Shown here: positions 15,907 to 25,683 of the stretch, piece after piece
Position numbering within the stretch: the stretch's first letter is position 1
Layout of the letters: each line of letters begins with the position of its first letter
Origin: Gemmatimonadota bacterium
GTDB taxonomy: Bacteria > Gemmatimonadota > Gemmatimonadetes > JACCXV01 > JAHWKZ01
Reading direction: 5' to 3'
Assembly (NCBI GenBank): GCA_025937815.1
Contig: JAICQP010000004.1
Location: 1-50,095, forward strand
Length of the DNA stretch: 50,095 bases
Position numbers and translations under genes: made by a program
Notes under the pieces: model-generated
Database searches by the model: none
What the model was told of the DNA's origin: nothing
What the model saw: only the letters and a program-made list of their open reading frames with translations

Positions 15907-18126
15907 ATGCCCAAGACGACAACGAAATCCATCCGTGTAGGTGGCGAGGACCTCGTCATCGAGACCGGAAAGGTGGCTCGACTGGCCAACGGGGCCGTCA
16001 CCGTCCGCTACGGCGAGACGATCGTGCTCTGCACCGCCACGGCCAGCCCGAAGGCCGATCACTCCAAAGGCTGGTTCCCGCTCTTCGTCGAGTACCGCGA
16101 GCAGATGTACTCGGCAGGCAAGATCCCCGGCGGCTTCTTCCGCCGTGAGGGCCGCCCTGGCGAGAAGGAAGTCCTGTCCGCGCGCCTGATCGACCGCCCC
16201 TGCCGCCCGATGTTTCCCGATGGCTTCATGCACGAAACGCAGCTCGTCTGCAACGTGCTGTCCTACGACGCGACGTATGATCCGGACGTGCTCGGCATCG
16301 TCGGTTGCGGCGCCGCGCTGGCCGTGAGCGGAATCCCCTTCGACGGGCCGGTCGCCGGCGTGCGCGTCGGCATGGTCGACGGGGAGTATGTCATCAACCC
16401 GTCGTTCGAGGACCTGGACCAGAGCGAACTGGATCTGGTGATCGCCGGCACCGCGGATTCCGTGGTGATGGTCGAGGGGGCCGGCGAAGAGGTCTCAGAG
16501 GAGATGCTCCTGGGCGCCATGGAGGCCGGACAGCGGGCGATCGCCGAGATCTGCGGGGCCATCGCCGAGCTCGGCCGCGAGGTCGGCAAGCCGACGATGG
16601 AATGGCAGCCGCCGCTCCAGGACGATGCGCTCGAGCGCCGCGTGCGCGAGAAGGTCGAGCCTCAGGTCCGCGAAGCCATGCGGATCGCCGACAAGGAAGA
16701 GCGCAACCGCACCCTGGACCGCATCCGCGAAGAAGCGGCCAAGGCCTTCGAAACGGAGCTCGGGGACGCCTACGGCGAGCGGTCGAGCCTGATCAAGAGC
16801 GCGCTCAAGGCGACCGAGAAGTCCATCATGCGCGAGCAGATCGTCGAGGAGAGCGTGCGCGCCGACGGCCGCGGGCCGAAGGACATCCGCCCAATTGAGA
16901 TCGAAGTCGGGGTCCTGCCGCGCACGCACGGATCGGCGCTGTTCACCCGCGGCAGCACGCAGTCGTTGGGCACGGTGACGCTCGGCACCAGGCAGGACCA
17001 GCAGATGATCGACGACCTGGATCCGAAGTGGGACAAGAAGTTCATGCTGCATTACAACTTTCCGCCCTTCTCGGTAGGGGAGGTCGGCCGTTTCTTCACG
17101 GGCCGGCGCGAGATCGGTCATGGCGCGCTGGCGGAGCGGTCCCTCAAGAGCGTGCTCCCGCCCCACGAGGAGTTCCCGTACACGATCCGCATCGTGTCCG
17201 ACATCCTGGAGTCCAACGGGTCGTCTTCGATGGCGTCCGTTTGTTCCGGTTCGCTGGCGATGATGGACGCGGGCGTTCCGATCCGGAAGGCGTGCGCTGG
17301 AATCGCCATGGGGCTCGTAAAGGAAGGGGACAAGGTCGTGGTGCTGTCGGACATCATGGGCATCGAGGATTTCCTCGGCGACATGGACTTCAAGGTGGCG
17401 GGCACGCGCGACGGAATCACCGGGTTCCAGATGGACATCAAGATCAAGGGGGTGGCGTTCGAGGTGCTCCGCAGCGCCGTTCAGGAGGCGCGCGTGGGCC
17501 GGATGCACATTCTGAACGAGATGGACAAGGTCCTCTCGGGTCCGCGCCAGACGCTCAGTCGGTGGGCCCCGCGCATCCTGTCGATCACGGTGCCCAAGAA
17601 CAAGATCCGCGACATCATCGGCACGGGCGGGAAGATCATCCGCGCGATGCAGGAAGAGACGGGGGCGAAGATCGACATCGACGACTCCGGCGTGGTCACC
17701 ATCGCGTCCATCGAGGGCGCGGGCGGTGAGGAGGCTCTGCGCAGGATCGAGGCGATCATCGAGGAACCCGAGGTCGGCAGGGTCTACGAGGGGCCGGTCA
17801 AGAGCATCACCCCCTTCGGCGCCTTCGTGGAGATCCTGCCCGGCCGCGACGGCCTGGTGCACATCTCCGAGCTCGAGTATCGGCGCGTGGAGAAGGTCGA
17901 GGACGTAGTGCAGGAGGGGGAGATCATGCGCGTCAAGCTGATCGGCATCGACAATCAGGGGCGCGTAAAGCTGAGCCGTAAGGCGCTGCTGGAGAAGCCG
18001 GAGGGATACGTGGAGCCGGAGCCTCGCGAGGATCGGGGAGACGGCGAGCGGCGGGGCGGCCGGGATCGGGGAGGACGCGACCGGGGCCGCGGTGGCCGTG
18101 GCGGCGCGGGTCGCGGGAACCGCTAG
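15907..18126 (+). CDS. pnp: Polyribonucleotide nucleotidyltransferase (PNPase)
   Basis: 739 residues from ATG 15907 behind GGGAGAAGG. Full domain order: first RNase PH-like core ([20 protein letters not shown]), helical linker, then second core with [52 protein letters not shown] and the catalytic Asp pair in [21 protein letters not shown] ([20 protein letters not shown]) and S1 ([20 protein letters not shown]) follow, then a tail rich in Arg, Gly and Asp. It degrades RNA 3' to 5' with phosphate and can add tails. All catalytic blocks are intact. Confidence 0.98.
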   Translation: MPKTTTKSIRVGGEDLVIETGKVARLANGAVTVRYGETIVLCTATASPKADHSKGWFPLFVEYREQMYSAGKIPGGFFRREGRPGEKEVLSARLIDRPCRPMFPDGFMHETQLVCNVLSYDATYDPDVLGIVGCGAALAVSGIPFDGPVAGVRVGMVDGEYVINPSFEDLDQSELDLVIAGTADSVVMVEGAGEEVSEEMLLGAMEAGQRAIAEICGAIAELGREVGKPTMEWQPPLQDDALERRVREKVEPQVREAMRIADKEERNRTLDRIREEAAKAFETELGDAYGERSSLIKSALKATEKSIMREQIVEESVRADGRGPKDIRPIEIEVGVLPRTHGSALFTRGSTQSLGTVTLGTRQDQQMIDDLDPKWDKKFMLHYNFPPFSVGEVGRFFTGRREIGHGALAERSLKSVLPPHEEFPYTIRIVSDILESNGSSSMASVCSGSLAMMDAGVPIRKACAGIAMGLVKEGDKVVVLSDIMGIEDFLGDMDFKVAGTRDGITGFQMDIKIKGVAFEVLRSAVQEARVGRMHILNEMDKVLSGPRQTLSRWAPRILSITVPKNKIRDIIGTGGKIIRAMQEETGAKIDIDDSGVVTIASIEGAGGEEALRRIEAIIEEPEVGRVYEGPVKSITPFGAFVEILPGRDGLVHISELEYRRVEKVEDVVQEGEIMRVKLIGIDNQGRVKLSRKALLEKPEGYVEPEPREDRGDGERRGGRDRGGRDRGRGGRGGAGRGNR

Positions 18127-18168
18127 GCCCCGGGCCACGGAGCCGCTTCTCATTCTACGGAGGGCTGG

Positions 18169-19284
18169 ATGCGGATAGGGGTGCCGCGGGAGATCAAGAC
18201 GAACGAGTACCGGGTCGCGCTCCGGCCGGCCGGGGCCGAGATCCTCGCCAAGGATGGACACGAGGTCCGGGTCGAGCGCGGCGCCGGCGATGGATCGGGC
18301 TACGCCGACGGCGCCTACGAGGACGCGGGGGCCCGCATCGTAGATGGGCCCGACGAGGTGTTCGCAGAGAGCGACATGATCCTCAAGGTCAAGGAGCCCC
18401 TGCCCCCCGAGGTGGCGCGGATCCGCGAGGATCAGATCGTGTTCACGTACTTCCATTTCGCGGCCAGCCGCGAGCTCACCGAAGGGATGATCGGGTCCAA
18501 GGCGATCGCGATCGCCTACGAGACGGTGGAGGAGACGGACGGCACGCTGCCCTTGCTGGTTCCGATGAGCGAGGTGGCGGGGCGGATGTCCGTGCAGGAG
18601 GGCGCCAAGTACCTCGAAAAGCTGATGGGCGGGCGGGGCATCCTGCTGGGAGGCGTTCCCGGCACGCCTCCCGCCGAAGTCGTCATCCTGGGCGGTGGCG
18701 TCGTAGGCATCAACGCGGCCAAGATGGCCGCCGGCCTGGGCGCAAGGGTGACCATCCTCGACGTGTCGCTTCCCCGCCTCCGGTACCTCGACGACGTCAT
18801 GCCCGCCAACGTCGACCTGCTCTTCAGCGACCCGGTCACGATCCGGGAGATGATTTCCCGCGCGGACCTGCTGATCGGCGCTGTGCTTCTGCCCGGCGCG
18901 AAGGCCCCCAATCTCGTGTCCCGGGAGGACCTCAAGCGGATGAAGGAAGGGGCCGTCATCGTCGACGTCGCGGTGGACCAGGGCGGCTGCATCGAGACCT
19001 GCCGTCCGACCACGCACGAGGATCCCGTGTTCGTAGTGGAGGGCGTGGTCCACTACTGCGTGGCGAACATGCCCGGCGCGGTGCCGCGCACCTCGACCAT
19101 CGCCCTGACGAGCGCCACGCTTCCGTACGCGCGCAGGATCGCGTCAAGCGGATGGGTCGACGCCTGCCGCGAGAGCCCGGCGCTGGCCCTGGGGCTCAAC
19201 GTCGTGCGCGGCGAGGTAACGTATCCCGGGGTGGCCGAGGCGTTCGGCTTGCCCCGCAGGAACGTGGCGGAGATCCTGTCGTGA
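18169..19284 (+). CDS. ald: Alanine dehydrogenase
   Basis: 371 residues from ATG 18169 with GGAGGG upstream. It opens MRIGVPREIKTNEYRVALRP, the signature of the alanine dehydrogenase/PNT family, with FTYFHFAASRELTEGM holding the substrate His. The Rossmann motif VVILGGGVVGINAAKMAAGL, then DLLIGAVLLPGAKAPNLVSR and VVDVAVDQGGCIETCRPTTH, match alanine dehydrogenase rather than the longer transhydrogenase subunit. It interconverts L-alanine and pyruvate plus ammonia with NAD. It lies 42 nt after pnp, where many bacteria carry an M16 peptidase gene. The link to dut and mreB downstream is positional only. Confidence 0.95.
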   Translation: MRIGVPREIKTNEYRVALRPAGAEILAKDGHEVRVERGAGDGSGYADGAYEDAGARIVDGPDEVFAESDMILKVKEPLPPEVARIREDQIVFTYFHFAASRELTEGMIGSKAIAIAYETVEETDGTLPLLVPMSEVAGRMSVQEGAKYLEKLMGGRGILLGGVPGTPPAEVVILGGGVVGINAAKMAAGLGARVTILDVSLPRLRYLDDVMPANVDLLFSDPVTIREMISRADLLIGAVLLPGAKAPNLVSREDLKRMKEGAVIVDVAVDQGGCIETCRPTTHEDPVFVVEGVVHYCVANMPGAVPRTSTIALTSATLPYARRIASSGWVDACRESPALALGLNVVRGEVTYPGVAEAFGLPRRNVAEILS

Positions 19285-19320
19285 TCCAATACCGGCGAAC
19301 TTCCGATTCGAGACGCTGAC

Positions 19321-19776
19321 ATGCCGACGCAAGACACCGGACTCGCGGACCTCCAATTCCTCAGAGTGGGCGATCACGATCTCGCGCTGCCATCCTACGC
19401 CACGACCGGCTCCGCCGGTCTCGACCTCTGCGCGGCCCACGCGCATCGCATCGAGCCGGGAGAGCGGAAGCTGGTCGGCACGGGTTTCGCGATAGCCTTG
19501 CCTTCGAACTGCGAGGGCCAGATCCGTCCCCGCTCGGGTCTAGCCGCGCGGAGCGGCCTCACGGTCCTCAACGCACCCGGCACGATAGACGCCGACTACC
19601 GCGGTGAAGTGAAGGTCCTGCTCATCAATCTGGGTCTCGAGCCGGTCGAGATCACTTCCGGCGACCGCATCGCCCAGCTCGTGGTAGCTCCCGTCTCCAG
19701 GCTTCGCCTGATCGAAGTCGAAGATCTGCCGTCCACCGCTCGCGGCGCGGGCGGATTCGGATCCACGGGCAGGTAG
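19321..19776 (+). CDS. dut: dUTP diphosphatase
   Basis: 151 residues. All five trimeric-dUTPase motifs are visible: GSAGLDL (1), [12 protein letters not shown] (2), [19 protein letters not shown] (3), GDRIAQLVV (4) and [11 protein letters not shown] (5). The Asp of motif 3 that activates water and the phosphate-loop residues of motif 5 are in place. It hydrolyses dUTP to dUMP and pyrophosphate, keeping uracil out of DNA and feeding thymidylate synthesis. ATG 19321 gives a normal-length protein. No strong ribosome-binding site is seen. The mreB GTG begins on the last base of its stop. Confidence 0.96.
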   Translation: MPTQDTGLADLQFLRVGDHDLALPSYATTGSAGLDLCAAHAHRIEPGERKLVGTGFAIALPSNCEGQIRPRSGLAARSGLTVLNAPGTIDADYRGEVKVLLINLGLEPVEITSGDRIAQLVVAPVSRLRLIEVEDLPSTARGAGGFGSTGR

Positions 19777-20828
19777 TGGTGCTGGGCTTCCTCCGATCGA
19801 GCACCGGGCCGTTCCTGTCGAGCGAGATCGCGGTCGACCTGGGTACGGCGAACACGCTGATCTACGTAAAGGGCCGCGGCATCGTGCTCAACGAGCCGTC
19901 GGTCGTGGCGCTGGACGCCGGCACGCGCGAGATCCTCGCCGTCGGCCTCGAGGCCAAGAAGATGCTCGGTCGGACGCCCGGCGGGATCATCGCCGTGCGG
20001 CCGCTCAAGGACGGCGTGATCGCCGACTTCGAGGTCACCGAGAAGATGCTGCGCGACTTTCTCGAGCGAGTCCTGAAGAACCGATTCATGCCGGTGCGCC
20101 CGAAGGTCCTCATCTCGGTGCCCAGCGGCATAACCGAGGTGGAGAAGCGGGCCGTCCGGGACAGCGCCGAATCGGCGGGCGCCAAGGAGGTCTACCTCGT
20201 GGCCGAGCCGATGGCCGCGGCGATCGGCGTCGGCCTGCCGGTGGAGACGCCGACCGGCAACATGGTCATCGACATCGGCGGCGGGACGACGGAGATCGCG
20301 GTCATCGCCCTGTCGGGCATCGTCAGCGACACCTCCATCCGGGTGGGGGGCGACGAGTTCGACGAGGCCATCCTCCAGTTCCTGCGCAAGACCTACAACA
20401 TCCTGATCGGGGAGCCGACGGCCGAGCTCGTGAAGATGACGATCGGCTCCGCCTACCCCTCGGACCGAGGCGAAGAGGTCATGGAGGTCAAGGGACGGGA
20501 CATCGTGTCGGGGATCCCCAAGACCGTCAAGGTCGGATCCGCCGAGGTGCGGGAGTCGATCCAGGAGCCGATCGCCGCCGTGGTCGACGCGGTGCGCATG
20601 GCGCTCGAGCGCACGCCGCCCGAGCTGGCGAGCGACATCGTCGACCGCGGTATCGTGATGACGGGAGGCGGAGCCCTGCTGAAGGGGCTCGACTCGCTGC
20701 TACGCGAGAACACCAGCCTGCCGATCAACGTGGACGAGGAGCCGTTGACGTGCGTGGTGCGAGGCACCGGCCGCATCCTGGACGACCCTGAGAAGTACAG
20801 AGGAGTGTTGACTCTCTCCCGCCACTGA
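19776..20828 (+). CDS. mreB: Rod-shape-determining protein MreB
   Basis: 350 residues from GTG 19776; a second GTG lies one codon on. It is an actin-like ATPase with phosphate-1 [59 protein letters not shown], phosphate-2 [20 protein letters not shown] and the adenosine motif [19 protein letters not shown]. The N-terminal helix [14 protein letters not shown] is an amphipathic membrane tether. MreB filaments guide the elongasome. The gene is followed not by mreC directly but by palindromic repeat B. Confidence 0.98.
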   Translation: MVLGFLRSSTGPFLSSEIAVDLGTANTLIYVKGRGIVLNEPSVVALDAGTREILAVGLEAKKMLGRTPGGIIAVRPLKDGVIADFEVTEKMLRDFLERVLKNRFMPVRPKVLISVPSGITEVEKRAVRDSAESAGAKEVYLVAEPMAAAIGVGLPVETPTGNMVIDIGGGTTEIAVIALSGIVSDTSIRVGGDEFDEAILQFLRKTYNILIGEPTAELVKMTIGSAYPSDRGEEVMEVKGRDIVSGIPKTVKVGSAEVRESIQEPIAAVVDAVRMALERTPPELASDIVDRGIVMTGGGALLKGLDSLLRENTSLPINVDEEPLTCVVRGTGRILDDPEKYRGVLTLSRH

Positions 20829-20855
20829 GGTTGCGGGTAGCCGTGAAGCGTCGAA

Positions 20856-20973
20856 GGCCGCTCAGGATGCCCGAGATCAAGGCGCACGACGGGTGGATTC
20901 CGAGGCGTACTGCCTTGTACGCCGCAGGAAGACACGAGGAGTGGAACGCAGATATCGGGCATCCTCAGCGGCC
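20856..20973 (+). repeat. Long palindromic intergenic repeat, copy B
   Basis: The left arm 20856-20874 (GGCCGCTCAGGATGCCCGA) and right arm 20955-20973 pair at 18 of 19 positions; the only mismatch is C-C inside the TCA trinucleotide of each arm. The central hairpin is GGCGTAC-TGCCTT-GTACGCC (20904-20923), with flanking TTCC and GGAA able to extend it. The core shares AAGGCGC-CGACG, TTCCGAGGCGTAC, GCCGCAGGAAGACACGAGGA and GAACGCAGAT with copies C and A. It separates mreB from mreC, and the mreC Shine-Dalgarno starts 2 nt after the right arm. Confidence 0.85.
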
Positions 20974-20983
20974 TGGAGCATAG

Positions 20984-21919
20984 GTGGCGCTGTTCCGGTC
21001 GGCATACAGGGCGGAGATCGTAACGGGGGCGCTGGTGATGGCCTCGCTGGTGCTGCTCGCGTTGCCCGAATCGAGGCAGGACGCGATCGCCCGCGCCGCG
21101 AACCACGTCGTGCTGCTGCCTCTCGCCAACGCGCGGAACACCATGGGCGGGTACGCCGGTCTTCGCGACGAGAATACGCGCCTGCGGTCCGAGCTGCAGG
21201 CGGCGCGGCTCGAGCTCGGCGCCACGGAGGGGCTGCGGCTCCAGAACCGGGATCTGTCGCGGATGCTCGAGTTCCGCGAGGACCAGCCGGTTGATCTGAT
21301 CCCGACCCGCGTGATCGATCGCGATTTCGGGACCCTGCCGACGACGTTCGTGATCGACGTCGGCGCCGCCGACGGCGTGGCGATCGACCAGCCGGTCGTC
21401 ACGCTCGAGGGGCTGGTCGGCAAGATCGTGGACGTCGGCAACTCCGCCAGCGAGGTGATGCTGTTCTCGCATCCGGAGTTCAGCGCCAGCGCCATGCTGG
21501 TCGGGGGCGATCACCTGGAATACGGAGTGGTCCGGTCGACGCCGAGCGGCGAGGTCGAGCTGTTCCTGCCGCTGCGATCGGGCTCCGCGCCCGGGGACCG
21601 CATCGTCAGCTCGGGATACGGCGGAACGTTCCCGCGCGGGATCCCGATCGGCACCGTGGAGCACGGGAGGGAGGACCAGCGCCTCGGGCTCCAGAAGATC
21701 GACGTGGTACGTCCGGTGGTGGATCTGGGATCGGTGGGAGCCGCCTTCGTCCTCAGGCGCGGGGTCGATCCCGGCGAGTCGGTGGGCGACGTGCCGCGGC
21801 TGTTCTGGCCCGGCTTCGCCTATCCCCCGATGGCGGGGGAGTCGTTCGGAAGGCAGCGCCCCGACACCCTCGCGGCGGACAGCCTCGTCGCCGACTCCGC
21901 CGCGGCGGCCGGACGGTGA
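20984..21919 (+). CDS. mreC: Rod-shape-determining protein MreC
   Basis: 311 residues from GTG 20984 with GGAG 5 nt upstream. One N-terminal membrane helix (IVTGALVMASLVLLALP) is followed by a coiled coil (YAGLRDENTRLRSELQAARL) and then the two beta domains: TRVIDRDFGTLPTTFVIDVG, GVAIDQPVVTLEGLVGKIVD and GDRIVSSGYGGTFPRGIPIG. These are the classic MreC blocks. MreC lies in the periplasm and activates PBP2/RodA. The C-terminal 40 residues are low complexity. The stop overlaps mreD by 4 nt. Confidence 0.95.
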   Translation: MALFRSAYRAEIVTGALVMASLVLLALPESRQDAIARAANHVVLLPLANARNTMGGYAGLRDENTRLRSELQAARLELGATEGLRLQNRDLSRMLEFREDQPVDLIPTRVIDRDFGTLPTTFVIDVGAADGVAIDQPVVTLEGLVGKIVDVGNSASEVMLFSHPEFSASAMLVGGDHLEYGVVRSTPSGEVELFLPLRSGSAPGDRIVSSGYGGTFPRGIPIGTVEHGREDQRLGLQKIDVVRPVVDLGSVGAAFVLRRGVDPGESVGDVPRLFWPGFAYPPMAGESFGRQRPDTLAADSLVADSAAAAGR

Positions 21920-22419
21920 GCCTCGTCTCCCGGGGAACGCCCTGGGTGGCCCGGATGTCGCGCGGGCGATTCGCGCTCTTCGCCGCGGTATGCGTGGTCG
22001 GCGCGCTGTTTCTCGAGCCCCTGCTGGAGATCGCCGGGGCCACCCCCGACTTCGTGCTCATTCTGGCCGTGTACGGCGCGATTCGTGCGGGAGCCATGGG
22101 AGGGGCCGCCCTCGGATTCGTCGCCGGGCTGTTCCGGGACACGCTCCTGCTCATGCACTTCGGGCTCTACGCGCTGGGGTTGACCGTGATCGGCTACGCG
22201 GTGGGGAAGATGCGGGAGAGCCTGTATCTCGACGCCCCGGCCGCGGATCTGCTGCTCCTGTCCGGGGGCAAGCTCCTCCTCGACGTCCTGGTCCTGGCAG
22301 TGGCGGCGGGAGGAGCCTGGAAGGCGTTCGAGCTGCGGTTCTTCTGGGAGTCGCCGGGCAGCATCGTGTATACGACGGTCGTGGGGGCGGTCCTTTCGCG
22401 CGTGATCGGGGGTCGCTGA
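21916..22419 (+). CDS. mreD: Rod-shape-determining protein MreD
   Basis: 167 residues, GTG start overlapping the mreC stop. Five or six membrane helices, including FVLILAVYGAIRAGAMGGAA and GFVAGLFRDTLLLMHFGLYA, the latter matching the conserved G-F-x-x-G-L-x-x-D motif of MreD. The helix LLLSGGKLLLDVLVLAVAAG follows. MreD is the least conserved elongasome subunit, so position directly after mreC is important support. It sits in the inner membrane and helps link MreB, MreC and PBP2. Confidence 0.9.
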   Translation: MSLVSRGTPWVARMSRGRFALFAAVCVVGALFLEPLLEIAGATPDFVLILAVYGAIRAGAMGGAALGFVAGLFRDTLLLMHFGLYALGLTVIGYAVGKMRESLYLDAPAADLLLLSGGKLLLDVLVLAVAAGGAWKAFELRFFWESPGSIVYTTVVGAVLSRVIGGR

Positions 22420-22436
22420 GATGCGAGAAAAGACGC

Positions 22437-22465
22437 TTGCAGGATAGAATGCATTCGAATACACT
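22437..22465 (+). promoter_or_regulatory. Weak candidate promoter before mrdA
   Basis: In the 107-nt gap between mreD and mrdA, TTGCAG (22437-22442) and TACACT (22460-22465) lie 17 bp apart. A second -10-like TAGAAT is at 22445-22450. Two overlapping perfect palindromes, GAATGCATTC (22447-22456) and ATTCGAAT (22453-22460), lie between the two elements. Matches to consensus are modest. Confidence 0.3.
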
Positions 22466-22526
22466 TGGGCATCCCCCCCGGGAAGCAGTCTAGAAAATCC
22501 AGGTTCGAGAGGGCCACGCCTGTCCG

Positions 22527-24380
22527 ATGCCGTCGCGGTTCGACCGACACGCTATATCCCCGTTCGACCCCCTCAGTAGAAATCGTCGCGCCCGCCTGGC
22601 CCGTGTGGCCATCCTCGGCGGTCTCCTCGTCCTGATCGCCGGGTTCTTCCGGCTTCAGGTCGTGCAGTACGCCGAGCACGAGGCGCGGTCCACGAGCAAC
22701 CAGGTGCGCGCCATTCCGCTCGCCGCACCGCGCGGGTTCATGTATGACCGCGACGGCCAGATCATCGCCGAGAACCTGCCCGCCTATTCGGTTTCGCTGC
22801 TCCCCACTTCCGACGACGACCTGCATCGCGACATGGAGCGGATCCGGCCGATCCTCGGGCTCGACGACTCGACCGTCGCCGACCTCGAGCGCCAATACGC
22901 GCTGGCGCCGGGCCAGCCGATCCTTCTCAACGACGACCTAGACTATCGCACGCTGTCACTGCTCGAAGAGACGCGCAGCGAAATCCCGGGACTCCTGCTG
23001 CAGCCCAAGCCGCGGCGCGTCTACCCGCATGGCCGGGCGACCGCGCACCTGACGGGTTACGTCGCGCAGATCAACGAGTCCGAGCTCCGTGAGCGGGAGG
23101 GCGCCGGGTACTCGGCCGGCGACATTCTCGGAAAGACCGGCATCGAGAGCATGTACGAGGCGGAGCTTCGCGGCGAGAAGGGCGCGGAGTACGTCGAGGT
23201 CGACGCGCTGGGCCGGCGTATCGGCCCGTGGCCGGACCTTCCCTTCGAGGCGCCCCGTCGCGGGCGCGACCTGCACCTCACCGTCGACCTCGACCTGCAG
23301 CGGCGGGCGGAAGAGATCTTCCCCGCCGATCGACGGGGCGCGGTGGTGGCCCTGGATCCGCGGACGGGCGACGTGCTGCTGTTGTACTCCAGTCCTTCCT
23401 ACGACCCCAACGTGTTCAGCGGCCAGCTCTCGAGCGAGGACTGGCGCCGCCTGATCGACGACCCGGCGCGGCCGCTTCTCGACCGGGCGATCCAGGCTCG
23501 CTACGCCCCGGGGTCGGTGTTCAAGCTCGCCACCGCGGCCATGGCCATGACGCTGGGAGCCGTCAATCCCGATGAGTTCGAAGACGTTCCGTGCCGCGGG
23601 GGCTATCAATTCGGAAGCCGGTGGTTCGGCTGCCACGCGGTGCACGGGTGGGCTTCCCTTCAGGACGCCATCGTCACCTCGTGCGACACCTACTTCTACC
23701 AGGTCGGGCTCAAGCTCGGACTCGAGGAGATCACCCGCTTCGGCCGCGCGTGGGGGCTGGCCGGGAAGACCGGGATCGACCTGCCGAACGAATCCGAGGG
23801 AACCTTCCCGGAGTCGCCGGAATGGTATGACGAGCAGTACGGGGAGGGCCGCTGGGGCTCGGGCGTGGTCCTGAACCTCTCCATCGGCCAGGGCGAGATC
23901 GCGGTCACGCCGCTCAAGATCGCGCAGTTCGTTTCGGCGGTCGTGAACGGCGGCGACATCCTGCGGCCGCGCCTTCGCCAGAGCGCGGAGCCGCCCGAGG
24001 TTCAGGCCACCCTGCCGCTGTCGAGCGACCAGTTCCAGATCCTGAAAGCATCCATGACCGGGGTCGTCAACGACTGGCGCGGAACCGCGTACACGCGCGC
24101 CCATTACATGCCGCTGCGCTACACGATCGGCGGAAAGTCGGGCACCACCGAACACAACGCCGGCAAGCCCCACGGATGGTTCGTCGCGGTGGGTCCCATG
24201 GAAGACCCCCAGATCGTTGTGGCGATCGTCGTCGAGGAAGGCGGGAGCGGGTCGGCCCAGAGCCCGATCGCGATCGATCTCGTGCAGACCTACCTCGATG
24301 GTCGCAACGGCATCATACCCCGCGAGTCACCGCCCCCTCCACCGATCGCGCTCAGCGAGTCGACGCTGTCCACGGATTAG
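22527..24380 (+). CDS. mrdA: Penicillin-binding protein 2 (elongasome transpeptidase)
   Basis: 617 residues. A cytoplasmic N terminus and one membrane helix (VAILGGLLVLIAGFFRLQVV) precede the pedestal domain (APRGFMYDRDGQIIAENLPA, GDILGKTGIESMYEAELRG). The transpeptidase motifs are SVFK at 330-333, SCD at 385-387 and KSG at 537-539. SxD and KSG are normal for the PBP2 subgroup. The protein crosslinks peptidoglycan during side-wall growth as partner of RodA, encoded 4 nt downstream. ATG 22527 is the only ATG near the N terminus; AGAGG lies ~14 nt upstream, farther than usual. Confidence 0.96.
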   Translation: MPSRFDRHAISPFDPLSRNRRARLARVAILGGLLVLIAGFFRLQVVQYAEHEARSTSNQVRAIPLAAPRGFMYDRDGQIIAENLPAYSVSLLPTSDDDLHRDMERIRPILGLDDSTVADLERQYALAPGQPILLNDDLDYRTLSLLEETRSEIPGLLLQPKPRRVYPHGRATAHLTGYVAQINESELREREGAGYSAGDILGKTGIESMYEAELRGEKGAEYVEVDALGRRIGPWPDLPFEAPRRGRDLHLTVDLDLQRRAEEIFPADRRGAVVALDPRTGDVLLLYSSPSYDPNVFSGQLSSEDWRRLIDDPARPLLDRAIQARYAPGSVFKLATAAMAMTLGAVNPDEFEDVPCRGGYQFGSRWFGCHAVHGWASLQDAIVTSCDTYFYQVGLKLGLEEITRFGRAWGLAGKTGIDLPNESEGTFPESPEWYDEQYGEGRWGSGVVLNLSIGQGEIAVTPLKIAQFVSAVVNGGDILRPRLRQSAEPPEVQATLPLSSDQFQILKASMTGVVNDWRGTAYTRAHYMPLRYTIGGKSGTTEHNAGKPHGWFVAVGPMEDPQIVVAIVVEEGGSGSAQSPIAIDLVQTYLDGRNGIIPRESPPPPPIALSESTLSTD

Positions 24381-24384
24381 AGCC

Positions 24385-25605
24385 GTGCGGCGCGAGGCCA
24401 CCGAACAGAACTGGTACCTGCTGGCCCTGGCGATGGCGCTGGCGACGGGAGGGGTCGCGCTCCTGTACAGCGCCAGCCAGACGGCGAGCGGCGACAACGC
24501 GCAATACTGGCAATTCCAGCTCATCTGGCTATTCGCCGCGCTCGTGGCGTATGCGGTCATCGGAGTCGTTCCGATGCGCGTGATCGAGAAGATCTCGCGA
24601 CCGGCGTACGTCGTTTCGCTGTTCCTGCTCGTCCTGGTGCTGGCCTTCCCGGCGATCTCCGGGGCGCGTTCCTGGATCCGCATGGGATCGATCGGGTTCC
24701 AGCCATCGGAGTTCGCCAAGATCGCCACGATCCTGGTGATCGCGCAGTGGGCGGCGCGCCTGAAGACCCCGCCGAGGGGGATGACGGAGCTGGTCGTGCC
24801 GGCCGTCCTCGTCGGGCTCCCCGCGACGCTGACTCTGCTCCAGCCAGACCTGGGGACGGCCATCGTCTACGTGCTGCTCTTCGCGGCCCTCTGCTTCTGG
24901 GCCGGGACGCCGCCGGTGATCGTCTTCCTGCTCCTGTCGCCGATCGTCAGCATCCTGCTCACGTTCTCGCTGCCCCTGTGGTCGCTGTACATCCTCGCGC
25001 TCGGGGCTCTGCTCTTCGTCTTGCGCCCGCCGCGCTCGACCTGGATCTATGTCAGCGCCACCAACCTGCTCATGGGCATCGTCGCGCTTCCGCTCTGGAA
25101 CCAGCTCGCCGGCTACCAGAAGCAACGGCTCCTGATCTTCCTCCAGCCCGAGAGCGATCCCCGGGGCGCGGGGTGGAACGTGATCCAGTCCAAGGTCGCG
25201 ATCGGCTCGGGCGGCTGGTTCGGCAAGGGGTTTCTCGAAGGCACGCAGAAGCGGCTGGCGTTTCTGCCCGAGCGCCACACCGACTTCATCTTCTCGGTCC
25301 TGGGGGAGGAGCTTGGCTTCATCGGAGTGCTGGTCGCGTTCGGGCTGTTCGGGCTGCTGCTCCTCGAGGGCGTACGCATCGCGGAGCGAAACCCGGATCC
25401 CTACGCGAGCACTCTCGCGTTCGGCCTCGTGGCGTTGATCGCCAGCCATCTGGCGATCAACACCGCCATGACGGTCGGAATGATGCCCATCACCGGCCTT
25501 CCGCTTCCCTTCCTCTCCAAGGGCGGGTCCTTCCTGGTCGTGTGCTTCGCCGCCGTGGCGCTATGGCGGAAGACGTGGATAGAGAGATCGCCCGTACGTC
25601 GATGA
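24385..25605 (+). CDS. rodA: Peptidoglycan polymerase RodA
   Basis: 406 residues from GTG 24385. About ten membrane helices of the SEDS family. Conserved blocks are ARSWIRMGSIGFQPSEFAKI, TLLQPDLGTAIVYVLLF, GYQKQRLLIFLQPESDPRGA, then QSKVAIGSGGWFGKGFLEGT, and LPERHTDFIFSVLGEELGFI, which contains the catalytic-site Asp region. The last motif reads PLPFLSKGGSF where many RodA/FtsW proteins have PLPFISYGGSS, so Tyr is replaced by Lys. RodA polymerises lipid II glycan strands with PBP2. Co-transcription with mrdA is clear from the 4-nt spacing. Confidence 0.96.
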   Translation: MRREATEQNWYLLALAMALATGGVALLYSASQTASGDNAQYWQFQLIWLFAALVAYAVIGVVPMRVIEKISRPAYVVSLFLLVLVLAFPAISGARSWIRMGSIGFQPSEFAKIATILVIAQWAARLKTPPRGMTELVVPAVLVGLPATLTLLQPDLGTAIVYVLLFAALCFWAGTPPVIVFLLLSPIVSILLTFSLPLWSLYILALGALLFVLRPPRSTWIYVSATNLLMGIVALPLWNQLAGYQKQRLLIFLQPESDPRGAGWNVIQSKVAIGSGGWFGKGFLEGTQKRLAFLPERHTDFIFSVLGEELGFIGVLVAFGLFGLLLLEGVRIAERNPDPYASTLAFGLVALIASHLAINTAMTVGMMPITGLPLPFLSKGGSFLVVCFAAVALWRKTWIERSPVRR

Positions 25606-25683
25606 GAGCCGGCCGCTGACGGGCGGTGCCGGAACGCCCGATAGCTGCTACCATGCACGGCAACACAGAGATCAGGAGGCATC

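Noticed and set aside
16495-19053. 852-codon minus-strand open frame opposite pnp and ald
   Set aside because: A GC-rich shadow frame: the plus strand encodes intact PNPase and alanine dehydrogenase with all motifs, and the minus frame has no recognisable domain and is rich in His, Asp, Arg and Leu as expected for antisense of such codons.
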